Origin: Mucilaginibacter kameinonensis
GTDB taxonomy: Bacteria > Bacteroidota > Bacteroidia > Sphingobacteriales > Sphingobacteriaceae
Assembly: GCF_003675385.1 (NCBI RefSeq)
Contig: NZ_RCWZ01000003.1
Span: 248,001-312,000, forward strand
DNA: 64,000 nucleotides
Direction of reading: 5' to 3'
A model generated the notes under the pieces. That model did no database searches, was not told where the DNA came from, and saw nothing but the letters and a program-made list of their open reading frames with translations. Below, in pieces: positions 45,995 to 55,240 of the stretch (positions are counted from its first letter, which is position 1; each line of letters starts with the position of its first letter). The translations under genes and the position numbers were made by a program.

Positions 45995-46138
45995 TATTCC
46001 TTTTGCCGATGAAGAATAATTCATGTATTATCGTTTTCCGACTGATTTTAATTAACTCCATTCGCGATAAACTTGTAAATAATAACTAAGAAGCCCAATT
46101 AAATTATTGAGGCAAATAGTTAACCTAGCATGCTTCAT

Positions 46139-46375
46139 TTATCGTTTAACAGAGAGAAAGATATCTTCATCACATCTAACCAAATCCGCCGGCGAAATTT
46201 CAAGAACATTCGCTATCTCAATTAGCCTTTTAAGTGTAAGTTTCACGTTTCCAAGTTCTATTTTACTGAAAGTGTTTTGGGAAATTTTCATCTTATAAGC
46301 TACATACAACTGGCTGTAATTTTTAGCTATCCTAATATTTTTTATCCGGGCTGCAACAAGCTCCTCAGTAACCAT
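46139..46375 (-). CDS. XRE-family helix-turn-helix regulator (SKIELG type)
   Basis: The 78-residue protein has AARIKNIRIAKNYSQLYVAY, KMKISQNTFSKIELGNVKLT and LKRLIEIANVLEISPADLV, a single HTH_3 domain, with a short basic end. It is the third member of the SKIELG group in the window and converges on the gene at 45272. The target is unknown. Confidence 0.82.
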   Translation of the reverse strand: MVTEELVAARIKNIRIAKNYSQLYVAYKMKISQNTFSKIELGNVKLTLKRLIEIANVLEISPADLVRCDEDIFLSVKR

Positions 46376-46540
46376 AACAATACGTAAGTGCAGATATATT
46401 TACGTTCTCCCTGCGGATTTGGTTTTGTATGGTTACCTCAACAATCAAAAAGAAGGTCAATAAGAAAATTCTTATATCCAGGCGCGGCTATATATCATCC
46501 GTTGCCCAGGTGCTAAGGTAAATTTATCCATGCCAAGGCG

Positions 46541-46675
46541 ATGAATTTTGAAAAGTCGCTACTATTTTTACTTTTTGAAACGGACACTGACGGTTGCCGG
46601 TTGATTAAAAATGCCTTCACTCACCTGGACATTGGTTGGTGCGAACAGAACGCTGCAGCCTATTACACGGAATGA
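46541..46675 (+). pseudogene. possible response-regulator N-terminal fragment
   Basis: The 44-codon frame reads MNFEKSLLFLLFETDTDGCR, LIKNAFTHLDIGWCEQNAAA. The start resembles a CheY receiver (hydrophobic strand, acidic ETDTDGC loop, helix LIKNAF), but it breaks off after the first helix. This is a tentative reading. Confidence 0.25.
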
Positions 46676-46951
46676 CCAATTTGTCAGCATAATAGTGTTT
46701 TTAGTTATCGCTTACAGTGGGCTGTATACTCGTTATTGCTGCCCAAAGAAGTCTCTGTTAATCTGATCCTCGAATATGCTCCCAAATCAGGTAAGGGCGG
46801 CAGGAAAATTTATTCTTCAAGGCTTCCGGGGCACCTGAAGTGAAAGACTGTAGTTAATAATATAAATTGCGGGAAGAAGTGACCGTCTACTTCAAGTAGC
46901 CAAGATATACAGACTGCATAGCAGGCGAATTATTACAGGTATTTTCTTTTA

Positions 46952-46980
46952 ATAAGCCGGCTCTGGGTGGACCGGCTTAT
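46952..46980 (-). terminator. terminator after the DUF5670 gene
   Basis: A 9-bp stem (ataagccgg / ccggcttat) with an 11-nt loop lies 12 nt downstream of the minus-strand stop codon. The following minus-strand bases are only moderately T-rich (attaaaag). Confidence 0.6.
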
Positions 46981-46991
46981 AACACCTTTGA

Positions 46992-47150
46992 TTAAACTAC
47001 GGTCGTATCCCTACGTAGGATTCCCAGAACCAATGAAATTACTGCAATAACTAATAATATGTGAATTAAACCGCCTGCGGCGTAAGCAAATGTGCCGATA
47101 GCCCATCCTATTACCAGGATAACAGCTACGATGTACAAGATTGATCTCAT
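46992..47150 (-). CDS. lmo0937/DUF5670-family small membrane protein
   Basis: The 52-residue protein reads MRSILYIVAVILVIGWAIGT, FAYAAGGLIHILLVIAVISL and VLGILRRDTTVV. Two membrane helices separated by the AGGLIH turn are the DUF5670 (lmo0937) signature. These proteins are abundant in stress-induced loci; their function is unknown. It is too short for most ORF cut-offs but unmistakable. Confidence 0.85.
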   Translation of the reverse strand: MRSILYIVAVILVIGWAIGTFAYAAGGLIHILLVIAVISLVLGILRRDTTVV

Positions 47151-47274
47151 AGTTTTTCAGTTAAGTAAATAGATAACCAACAGATGCAATTTCTATACCA
47201 TCATCAATATCCAGGCGAAATGCGGTCGGTACACACTGAAGTTGTACTTTAAAAAGGATTTAATGTCGTTATTG

Positions 47275-49095
47275 CTACCTGTCCTGGGACAAGATAAGCG
47301 CAGTATAGCCCGCGACGCTGACATTGGCCGAAAACGGCAATCCATCGCATTCTCCGGCCCCCGCTTCTGTATCCAGTGATGTAAAATCACTGAATTCTTT
47401 GTCGTAGCCTTCCCAGTCGCTGTTGAAACGGATCTTCCACATTCCTGCCTCCGGCATCCCGATGCGGTAATCAACATAGCTTTCGCTGCTGAAGTTCAGA
47501 ACAACAACCGTGGTATCACCCTTTCCTCCGTTTTGCCAACGCTGATAAACAAGCACTTTTTTATCTTGATCCACACGAATCATCTCTGTATTTTGCCCGG
47601 AAAGCCCTTCCGTATTGTTATCGTAGTTCAGCCTAAGTTGGATAAGGTCTTTATGCAGGTTTACAAATCCATTAAACTGCTTTTGACGATTCCAGTCAAT
47701 TGGATCGGTGTCTGAAAACCATTTATCTTCCAGCAATTCATGTCCCTGGAAAATCATCGGGATACCGGGCGCGGTCAGTACCATGGCGATGCCTAAGGAC
47801 GCGCGTTTCTTTGAATACCAGTTGTTGACATCGTCATCAGCTATTTCCTCCGCTACACGGGCTTTGCCGTTGGCTACCTCGTCATGGCTTTCCGTGTAAA
47901 CAACCCTTTTAAAGGGGTTTCCGCTGTACTGGCTCATCAACGCATGCTCCATGGCAGCCATACTTCTGTCTTTATCTTCCGGTGCTGTCAAAGCTGTCCG
48001 GACCGGATGCACAAAGTCCGCATCCCATTGCGCGCCGAAACCCAATCCGTCATCATGCCCGACCGGGTTGGTGATACTATCCAGACCATGCAGGTCTTCC
48101 GCGATAGTCAGCTTCCAGGGAAACTTCTCTGCGATCTCGCCGTTAATCCAGCGTAATAAACTTAGGCCGTCTTCCAGCACACTACCGGGATTCTCATCTG
48201 CATGAACATTCCTGATATAGGGGATCATATCCATGCGCAAGCCGTCTACCCGGTATTCTTCGAGCCACATCATCGCATTATCGCGGATATATTGCCTCAC
48301 TTCTCCTCTGCCATAATCCGGCCGGGTATCCCCCCAGGGGGTTTCGGATCGCCAGTCGTTGTAAAAATAAATACCTCCTTTTTCGTTTTCTTGCCAACCG
48401 TCAAATTGCCAGATATCCAGGTCACCCGGACCGAAATGATTATATACCACATCCAGGATCACCGCTATACCATTTTCATGCGCCGCTTTGACCAGGCATT
48501 TGAACGCGTCAGGGCCACCGTATTCTGATTCTATAGCAAAGGGCTGAGAAGGGTTGTAGCCCCAGGAAAATCCGCCGGGAAATTCAAAAGGCGGCATAAT
48601 TTCGATTGCGTTAATTCCTAGCTCTTTCAGGTAAGGTAATTTTTCAATAATACCATACATATCGCCAGGCTTACCTTCTTCCTTTACGTTAAATGTACCT
48701 GTATGCAACTCATAAATGACCAACTTATTCCAACTTGGCATGTCAAAAGAGACGTCCCCCCAATTAAATTCAGCGGGATCATAAACGATAGAGTTCCCTA
48801 CCGAGCTGGTTACGGCGCGAGCATAGGGATCATTTTTGAAAAGCTCACCCTTAGGCGTGTGCAACACATATTTATATTCGTCACCCTTTTTCGCGCTGAT
48901 GACTAATCCTGCCCAATTACCATTTCCTTCGCTCTGCAGGCTGTCTTCATCCTTACTGAAATCGTTAAATGTTCCCGCAACGTATACCGCTGTTGCATTG
49001 GGGGCCCAAACCCGGAAAAATACCCCATCGGGCAGGATCACCGCGCCCATCCCCTCAACTTTTATTAGTGGGTCAACTATGTCTCTCTGTTCCAT
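47275..49095 (-). CDS. GH13 alpha-glucan-active enzyme (branching-enzyme/amylase-like)
   Basis: The 606-residue protein has an N-terminal CBM48 domain (residues about 15-110: GVFFRVWAPNATAVYVAGTF) and a GH13 barrel with DVVYNHFGPGDLD, GLRMDMI (nucleophile Asp289), IAEDLHG (acid/base Glu333) and TESHDEVANG (Asp405), then a C-terminal beta domain. Family members act on alpha-1,4/1,6-glucans; the layout is closest to glucan branching enzyme-like proteins, but exact specificity cannot be fixed. It may work with the glgX-treZ-treY::malQ pathway although encoded 26 kb away. Confidence 0.88.
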   Translation of the reverse strand: MEQRDIVDPLIKVEGMGAVILPDGVFFRVWAPNATAVYVAGTFNDFSKDEDSLQSEGNGNWAGLVISAKKGDEYKYVLHTPKGELFKNDPYARAVTSSVGNSIVYDPAEFNWGDVSFDMPSWNKLVIYELHTGTFNVKEEGKPGDMYGIIEKLPYLKELGINAIEIMPPFEFPGGFSWGYNPSQPFAIESEYGGPDAFKCLVKAAHENGIAVILDVVYNHFGPGDLDIWQFDGWQENEKGGIYFYNDWRSETPWGDTRPDYGRGEVRQYIRDNAMMWLEEYRVDGLRMDMIPYIRNVHADENPGSVLEDGLSLLRWINGEIAEKFPWKLTIAEDLHGLDSITNPVGHDDGLGFGAQWDADFVHPVRTALTAPEDKDRSMAAMEHALMSQYSGNPFKRVVYTESHDEVANGKARVAEEIADDDVNNWYSKKRASLGIAMVLTAPGIPMIFQGHELLEDKWFSDTDPIDWNRQKQFNGFVNLHKDLIQLRLNYDNNTEGLSGQNTEMIRVDQDKKVLVYQRWQNGGKGDTTVVVLNFSSESYVDYRIGMPEAGMWKIRFNSDWEGYDKEFSDFTSLDTEAGAGECDGLPFSANVSVAGYTALILSQDR

Positions 49096-49331
49096 GTAAA
49101 AATTTTCCTTTTAAAAGCCGAAAAGTGTATTATTGTTTGAACACCAATAAAATTTCCTCTACAATAGAACTGTTTTTTGGGCTTTCTTTCAGCGTTTCTG
49201 CATTGCTTTGAATAAAACTCCTCTGATGAACATTACTCAGCGATATTCAAATTCTTGTTGCCGGATTCATTTGCCTTTGGCTAAAGAAATTTCTGTTGTT
49301 ATAGATTATATTTGGAAATTATCTGATTTAA

Positions 49332-50234
49332 ATGAGAAGCGTTTCAGCTATTTTTTTTTACCTGTTGATAATCTCAAATCGGGCCCTGGCGCAGGCTGAA
49401 AACCCCATATTAAAATTGCTTCCTCATGGTACTATTCTTTACGGCAATATCCCCTATGCTAATGACACCTCAAAGCGTCATCTATTAGATATATATTTAC
49501 CGCCGGCGGGGAAAAATATTTTTCCTGTTGTCGTCTGGATACATGGAGGCGGATGGAGAAAAGGCGATAAATTTTCTGCAATGGACAACATGGATGATTC
49601 AGCTCGTGAAATGATTGAAAAAGGATATGCCATTGTCTCAATAAATTACAGATATAGCAGTAGCGACAAATTCCCGGCTCAAATACAGGATTGCAACCGC
49701 GCTTTAAGTTTCATCGAAGAATTTGGCAGCAAATATCGCTTGGACAAAAATAATATAGCATTAATCGGCTTTTCTGCGGGAGGGCATCTTGCAGCTTTGT
49801 TGGGCTTGTCAAATAATAATGACGTTAATACGTTCTACAAAGAAGGAAAAATCGAGCAATTCAGAATTAAGCTAATCATCGACTACTATGGTATCAGTGA
49901 TATTGTAACACTTAAAGGCCCCGGAATTGCTGACCCCAATAGCGGAGTACAGCTACTCCTTGGTGCCAAAGCATTTAAAGAGCCTGAAAAGTCCACAGAA
50001 GCAAGCCCGGTTACTTATATTGACGGGAATGATCCGCCGTTTTTTATTGTCCACGGCGACAAAGACCAGGCGGTTGATAGCAGTCAGTCTGTAGAACTGG
50101 CCAATAAGCTTAACCAATCACGCGTTATAAACGAATTAATGATATTGCCGAACGCCCCCCATGGTGGAAATTCCTTTGATAGCCCCGCCGTAAGGTCAAA
50201 GCTTTTCAAATATTTGAAAATATATCTACGTTAG
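49332..50234 (+). CDS. secreted alpha/beta-hydrolase esterase
   Basis: The 300-residue protein has a signal peptide (AIFFYLLIISNRALAQ) and an alpha/beta-hydrolase core: oxyanion motif WIHGGGWRKGD, nucleophile elbow GFSAGGHLAAL, the acid in HGDKDQAVDSSQS and the His in PHGGNSF. It matches the BD-FAE / hormone-sensitive-lipase-like esterases (COG0657) that deacetylate or deesterify polysaccharides and small esters. It is divergent from the GH13 gene; the 236 bp between them should contain both promoters. Confidence 0.88.
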   Translation: MRSVSAIFFYLLIISNRALAQAENPILKLLPHGTILYGNIPYANDTSKRHLLDIYLPPAGKNIFPVVVWIHGGGWRKGDKFSAMDNMDDSAREMIEKGYAIVSINYRYSSSDKFPAQIQDCNRALSFIEEFGSKYRLDKNNIALIGFSAGGHLAALLGLSNNNDVNTFYKEGKIEQFRIKLIIDYYGISDIVTLKGPGIADPNSGVQLLLGAKAFKEPEKSTEASPVTYIDGNDPPFFIVHGDKDQAVDSSQSVELANKLNQSRVINELMILPNAPHGGNSFDSPAVRSKLFKYLKIYLR

Positions 50235-51469
50235 ACGACACCCGGAAAAAGCCTCCGTCATTCTTCGAGATAACTGATGCCAAAGACGTTGCAAAGGCGG
50301 CTAGTAAATGGTTTACACTCCAACCAATAAAAGCTATGAAAGGCACTCCTTGGTTGTAATCTGTCCTGACGATTAAAGGTTGTACATTAGGTGGTCAATA
50401 CAGTGCTGAATTCTTGCCCGTCACCTTCCATAAATTCAGGCACAACTTGTGTCTGTCATATATAGCTCGATAAGACAGCAATATTTAAGCATTAAATGGA
50501 ATACTTTAATGGCAGTTGAAGTTGTCCGGGACAGCTTGCAGAGATTAATGTAAAGGCTTGCGATGTACCTGGGATTGGTTCAGGACTTGCTTTTATACGA
50601 ATGTTAAGTTAGCAGATGTCAATAAAAGTATTCTGCAAGCTGATTCTATATGATATTGCCAAGTTTTACTGAATTAGTTGTTAATAAAAAGCTATAAAGC
50701 TGTAAATCCTTCCCGAAGACGATTTATTGCTATTGTGACAGGGCTTAAATCCTCGTTTATGGAGTCTGATTTCTTTAATTTCTTTGATAGCTGAACAAGA
50801 AAAACCTCCTTGAATGAGTTGAAGTTAAATGTGCCATCATGGAGTGAGTGGTGCAAAGGTTCTTCTCCTGCTACTTATGATGAACCGTTTACAAAATAAA
50901 AATAACATAATAGCTTATGATCAAATGAATAACTGTCAGAAGAGATCCAGAGCAGGGATTAAAGCATGCGCAATTTTACTGGCATGAGGTTGGGACCGGT
51001 CTTGTAAGCCATCAACCAGTTTAAACTGGTGTATGACACAACCAACCAAGGTAATAATTTTGTTACTTTTGACAAAACAATCGATGATGAAGCGAAGAAT
51101 CCCCCTCGAAGCTTACAGGACAACTGTAATGAAGTTCTTAGTCATTATTTTATTGATATTATTTTCAAAATGGATAATTAAGGCACGAAATGAGCATAGT
51201 GCGATTAAATTAATCCCGGAGATAGACAGTCCTGGAAACAACATTTCGGAATTTCCGCAAACTATTACATCTATTGCGTTCTTCCTATGAGCCAACCTTA
51301 GCTTTATACATCTCTCTAATTGAAACATGGAGATAAAAAAGCAAAAGGTTAGATTTCACTTTCTGCAATTTACCCTTCATAATTAACTTATCGAGGTAAA
51401 TTACGGCATCTATTTTGCCAAACCGATTTATCTAATTTAATATCTATTAAAATGCAAATAATAAATGAT
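50235..51469. other. 1.2-kb stretch with no supported gene
   Basis: A plus-strand frame from about 50269 (EITDAKDVAKAASKWF) stops at 50359 and may be a fragment. An 85-codon frame at 51033-51290 has a hydrophobic middle (MKFLVIILLILFSKWII) that could be a membrane segment, but its start and end look random. Nothing else stands out. Confidence 0.35.
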
Positions 51470-51739
51470 TTAACTCAATATTTTTTGTCCGAGTCGCTCC
51501 AGTTGTTTAATCGCATTTAGCGATGGATTAACACAATAGTTTGGACTAAAAAATGTGTTTGACGGAGATATGAATTGTCGATTTAGCGGGATAAAAAGGC
51601 TGCCGGCCGATAACATACTATAGGCTATCTCCAGCATCGCATGTACAATGGAGGTATTATCGAACCTGAAATAGCCACTCTTCCATGCAGCACCTTCCTG
51701 AATTTTAAAGTTTTTACGTTTGCATATTACCGTTAGGAC
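51470..51739 (-). pseudogene. coding-like remnant, start lost
   Basis: The minus-strand frame reads KNFKIQEGAAWKSGYFRFDN, TSIVHAMLEIAYSMLSAGSL, FIPLNRQFISP ... SLNAIKQLERLGQKILS, then stops at 51470. The composition is strongly protein-like over about 80 codons. An ATG at about 51729 (ATGCAAACG) is one base out of frame with it, suggesting a start lost by an indel. It lies in the same frame as, and directly after, the gene at 51740-51940. No family recognised. Confidence 0.45.
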
Positions 51740-51940
51740 TTACGATAGGGATCCCTCCAAAAGTTTTGCGCCAATTACCTTTTCATCGGTAAGAGCGTTG
51801 ATATTGCAATGAATCCCCAACACTTTTACATCCTGACCCTCACCTGTAAAGGTAGCCTTAACCCTAAGGATTGTTGCCTGAAGCTTGAAAGGTAGGTAAG
51901 TGAGGAAAACGCAACAGCGCTCTGTAAAATAACACACCAA
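51740..51940 (-). pseudogene. fragment of an uncharacterised gene, frameshifted
   Basis: The frame ends LQATILRVKATFTGEGQDVK, VLGIHCNINALTDEKVIGAK and LLEGSLS, which looks like a true C-terminus. Upstream, another frame reads NGRDRVGTPKSGAGPWCVIL up to about 51950-52000, also protein-like. The two are probably parts of one gene broken by an indel near 51900. Not recognised. Confidence 0.4.
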
Positions 51941-52067
51941 GGTCCAGCACCTGATTTAGGAGTACCTACCCGGTCCCTGCCGTTCGTATTAGCGAATGAT
52001 TAAAAAATGCATAGATATTTTACAATTAATTCATTCTTTTTGTGCTTCCAATAATGCTTTAATAAAT

Positions 52068-52271
52068 TATCTTTGTTATAGCTGATCAGCATCTTTAATA
52101 CCCCTATAGGCCCTACATCTACCAAGCCCGTCAAGTGATGGGCTTTTGTATTTTTACGATTACAATTGAAACAATTTCCGGAAAACAGAGGTTTTACCTC
52201 AAAGTTATTTTAATAGGGGTATTGAATAATTCACATTAAGCCACGCTTCAAATAGGCGTGGCTAATTTTTT
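52068..52271 (+). ncRNA. candidate structured small RNA
   Basis: A perfect Bacteroidota -7 box (TAtcTTTG, 52068-52075) precedes a stretch of about 190 nt that ends in a strong intrinsic terminator at 52238-52271. An 11-bp closing helix (aatacccctat at 52097-52107 / ataggggtatt at 52213-52223) encloses two internal hairpins: aagccc / gggctt (52124-52145, itself followed by ttgtattttt) and gagg / cctc near 52190. No open frame fits. The -33 box is poor (TTTG about 25 bp upstream). It does not match a riboswitch or 6S RNA that I can name. Confidence 0.45.
52238..52271 (+). terminator. intrinsic terminator
   Basis: An 8-bp stem (agccacgc / gcgtggct) with a 9-nt loop is followed by AATTTTTTTTC. 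There is no protein gene upstream, which is why a small RNA is proposed. Confidence 0.8.
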
Positions 52272-52668
52272 TCTTGAGCATTCCACTCAATTTGGCAGCT
52301 GCAAAATCGGCCACGCCGACGATCTAATTCAAATTCAACGTTTTTCTCGGAAAATTAAATCATGACCTTCTGTTCATAAAAGAGATTGAATTCGGCGACT
52401 ATAAAAAGCTTTTCCGGATGCACGTCTCCTGCTATGCAGGCAGCTTGATACGCTCTTAGTTCAGCGGAAAGATTTGCGGTAGGCAAGGACGATCCCCTTA
52501 CCTACCGGAATTCAGCGTATTCACTCAAGCTTCTGCTTAGATGCCCGTTGTCTGCCCGAGACGGGATTCATTACGGCGCTCGTTCTTGCCGCTGCCATGG
52601 CCTAGCCACACTAATTTTTTTAGCAATTATTATTGCTTCCTGAAATTTATTTTTCAACTTTGTTTTTT
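52272..52668. other. structured intergenic region
   Basis: A 12-bp stem with one mismatch (cggtaggcaagg / ccttacctaccg) lies at 52477-52507. A short hairpin (tggcctagcca) at 52598-52609 followed by TTTTTTT is terminator-like. The plus strand near 52373 reads KEIEFGDYKKLFRMHVSC and the minus strand near 52600 MAAARTSAVMNPVSGRQR; both are short and unconfirmed. Confidence 0.35.
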
Positions 52669-52953
52669 ATGAAGAGTCAACTGTTTGAAGAAAGCCCGAA
52701 AACACTCCAGACCTACGCAGGACGATGGGTCTGCATCATGCCTGATTCTGGATCGACATACACACTACATGACTTGGTACACGGGACAGCCCTCGGGCAG
52801 ATATTGGTAGACGAACAGGATAATTGGATCTATGACGGCAGCCTGCTGGACATTGACGAGCAGGAAGAAGTGGCAGGGAAGATCACCGGGTATCAGAAAG
52901 AGATGAACGAATTACGCCGGACTATCGGAATTAAAACTCGTTGGAAGAATTAA
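52669..52953 (+). CDS. uncharacterised protein
   Basis: From the ATG at 52669 the 94-residue protein reads MKSQLFEESPKTLQTYAGRW, VCIMPDSGSTYTLHDLVHGT and ends in an amphipathic Glu/Lys helix. It is probably soluble. The next gene's frame overlaps its end. No family recognised. Confidence 0.55.
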   Translation: MKSQLFEESPKTLQTYAGRWVCIMPDSGSTYTLHDLVHGTALGQILVDEQDNWIYDGSLLDIDEQEEVAGKITGYQKEMNELRRTIGIKTRWKN

Positions 52954-52982
52954 GAAAACTTTTTAATTTCCGGTCTGCTGTT

Positions 52983-53213
52983 ATGGGACAATTGTTACGC
53001 CTTCATTTTGAAAATAAAGACTACTCGTTCAGGATCTTGAACACGGAAGCGGTCACGCGAGAAACAACCGAGATTGATATATTGTTAGACGGTGTTGCGC
53101 TTACTATTATTAAAAGCGGGAAATGCTGGCAATCGAAAGATTTGGCCAGTAGAGTTCCGGCAAGCTTAGTCAGCGCAATCGCCAAAGCCATTATCCTGCG
53201 TTTCCGTATATGA
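52983..53213 (+). CDS. uncharacterised protein, coupled to the acetyltransferase
   Basis: The 76-residue protein from the ATG at 52983 reads MGQLLRLHFENKDYSFRILN, ETTEIDILLDGVALTIIKSG and ends in ASLVSAIAKAIILRFRI. Its stop overlaps the ATG of the acetyltransferase (ATGA), so the three genes from 52669 look like one operon. Not recognised. Confidence 0.55.
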   Translation: MGQLLRLHFENKDYSFRILNTEAVTRETTEIDILLDGVALTIIKSGKCWQSKDLASRVPASLVSAIAKAIILRFRI

Positions 53214-53761
53214 CAGCGATAGCTATAGACAGTGAAGCTTACCGTATTGATCCCCTGGGCGCCGGGGATCTCCTGTACTATGAACAACTGGCGGAAGAGA
53301 TCTACCAGTTACTTACCGATGCGCATACTTTGCAGTTCCTGCCGGAGAAGTAGTTAACATCTTTAACAGATGCCAAAAACTGGCTGAATGCCGCCATGCT
53401 TAATTTCCATTCCGGGCGTAATATGGTACATTTGATCCGCTCCAAAACAACGGGTGCCTTGATGGGCGTGATCGACCTGATCCCGCCGGTTGTAGCTATG
53501 GAACATTACGAGATGGAAATTTATCCTTTCTTTATCGAGTTTTACCTGAAAGGCAATGCCAGTGGAAAAAAACTGATGTCCCGTTTGCTACTCAAAGTGC
53601 TTGAACATTTGCGGCTGGATGGCGAGAATGCCATGGCAGCGGTCGTTGACCGCAGGAATATAGCAGCAACTAAAGTGCTGAAACGCTCGGGCTTCTATCA
53701 CGATGGAAAATTTGACCCGGTACAGGATATCTATCGCTATCCTCCTCTGAAAATCCAATAA
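53210..53761 (+). pseudogene. GNAT-family N-acetyltransferase interrupted by an amber codon
   Basis: From the ATG at 53210 the frame reads AYRIDPLGAGDLLYYEQLAE, AHTLQFLPEK, then TAG (53351-53353), then LTSLTDAKNWLNAAML and the GNAT core: LMGVIDLIPP, GNASGKKLMSRLLLKVLEHL (acetyl-CoA loop region) and NIAATKVLKRSGFYHDGKF, the usual RimJ/RimL-like ending. Both halves are in the same frame. The second half alone has an ATG at 53396 but would lack the first strands. Substrate unknown. Confidence 0.75.
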
Positions 53762-54681
53762 AAAAGGCGCAGGAGACTTTCAGTTATTTGCAGATTTTGC
53801 ATTGAGGCATTACACCCTACGATAAGTTTAGTACTGAAGGATCCGTTACAGAAGATATGAAGAACGAAAACCGGGACAACCGACAAGCCTCTATCAGTTG
53901 AGAAGCAACCGCATTCCTGCCAGCCCTTCCGGATTTATTTTCGTTTAACCTCGGCCGTCCCGGGATTTACCATTACTTTTTGACATTATCCATTTTGGAG
54001 CTGGCCGCCTTTTTTGTTTTAGTGCCGACTGATGCACTGTTATCCATTGTCGATGCATCCCCTGTCGCGCTGTTAGTTTTTAAAGTATACAGATTTGAAG
54101 GCGATCATGTTTAGCCGGTGCGCTATCTTCCCCTCTTTTAGCAGCATGATCGCCATTACAAGCCATGATCAGGCTTGCTGTACGCGAGAATTGGCCGGTA
54201 ACAAAATTCTTTTTACGTCGGATCCTTTTAAATCATTTCAGGACCTTAGCTTTCGGTACATTTTTTTCGGGCAGTCCGGCGCCCGTTTTCCTTATCAGGA
54301 ATTACTGCAGGCCCCCCAGTGCCAACAGCATCTTTTGTTCACCGGCTAAGCTGCCTTTGCTCGTTCCAGTATTACTTGGTCTTAACAGGGCAGTAAAGAA
54401 TAACAGGCTAAACATTTATTTACTATTAATTAATAAAAAATCAACCTGGAGAGTTTTTAAAAGTTACAACAAAAGCAATTACGTGATGTTTAAAATGAAC
54501 ATCAATCTGATTTGAAGCGAAATAGCATTGACATTTAAATAACGAGCAAAGCCCGTTCGAAAACCTCCTTAAATTTCTTTTGATACATTTTATTTTTAAG
54601 AAATATTTACTAATTTCATTTTTAACAGGTTTAACCAATAGTCGAATCAAAAATTCTATTAACATTTTAATTCGAGGAGCA
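53762..54681. other. 0.9-kb stretch with no supported gene
   Basis: On the minus strand around 53970-54090 a frame reads ATGDASTMDNSASVGTKTKK, AASSKMDNVKK, resembling the end of a small Lys-rich protein, but it has no start. The frames at 54095-54349 and 54165-54515 contradict each other. The last 100 bp before the response regulator are AT-rich and probably promoter. Confidence 0.35.
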
Positions 54682-55065
54682 ATGCAAAAGAGGATTATTG
54701 TAGTTGACAACGATGATGATATCCAGGAGATCATCCGTTATGTACTCGAAGAACAGGGTTACCAGGTGGAAACAGTCAGCGATATCCTATCATTCAATAA
54801 ATTGGGAGATGTACAACCAGACCTGATCCTGCTCGACGACTGGCTCAGCGACGGTTACGGCCATGTGCTTTGCAGGGCATTGAAGCGAAACAGGCAGACC
54901 AAAACTATTCCGGTGTTACTGATCTCTGCAAAAAATGATATCGAATCCCTGGCTGCAAAAAGCCATGCAGATGACTACATTGCCAAACCATTCGATCTCG
55001 ACTTTTTTACGCATAAAGTCCAATCCTGGTTATCACCCGACAGAAATGCGATGCGCCCGGATTGA
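54682..55065 (+). CDS. single-domain response regulator (CheY-like)
   Basis: The 127-residue protein is a receiver domain: RIIVVDNDDDIQEIIRYVLE (acidic pocket), phospho-acceptor Asp in LILLDDWLSDGYG, Ser in LLISAK, and Lys in IAKPFDLDF. It has no output domain, so it probably relays phosphate or acts by protein contact. The ATG at 54682 with GAGGAGC ahead of it is chosen over 54580. Confidence 0.88.
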   Translation: MQKRIIVVDNDDDIQEIIRYVLEEQGYQVETVSDILSFNKLGDVQPDLILLDDWLSDGYGHVLCRALKRNRQTKTIPVLLISAKNDIESLAAKSHADDYIAKPFDLDFFTHKVQSWLSPDRNAMRPD

Positions 55066-55240
55066 GTCCGTACGTTAGGTTGTCATTAATAATCGGAGTT
55101 AATCTTTTCAAACGCAGAAAAAACTTGAAAAGTCAACTTATATCGTCCGGCTTCTGCCATACCATCCCGCCGAGCTGTGCCATGGCCGATAACCTTGTGA
55201 ATACATTCAACAGTTGCAGCCTGCAAAACATAAAAACGGA

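Noticed and set aside
52360..52620. Possible sigma-factor or rRNA remnant near 52.4 kb
   Set aside because: KEIEFGDYKKLFRMH is only faintly like an ECF sigma start and breaks off after about 25 codons; no rRNA core sequence was recognised.
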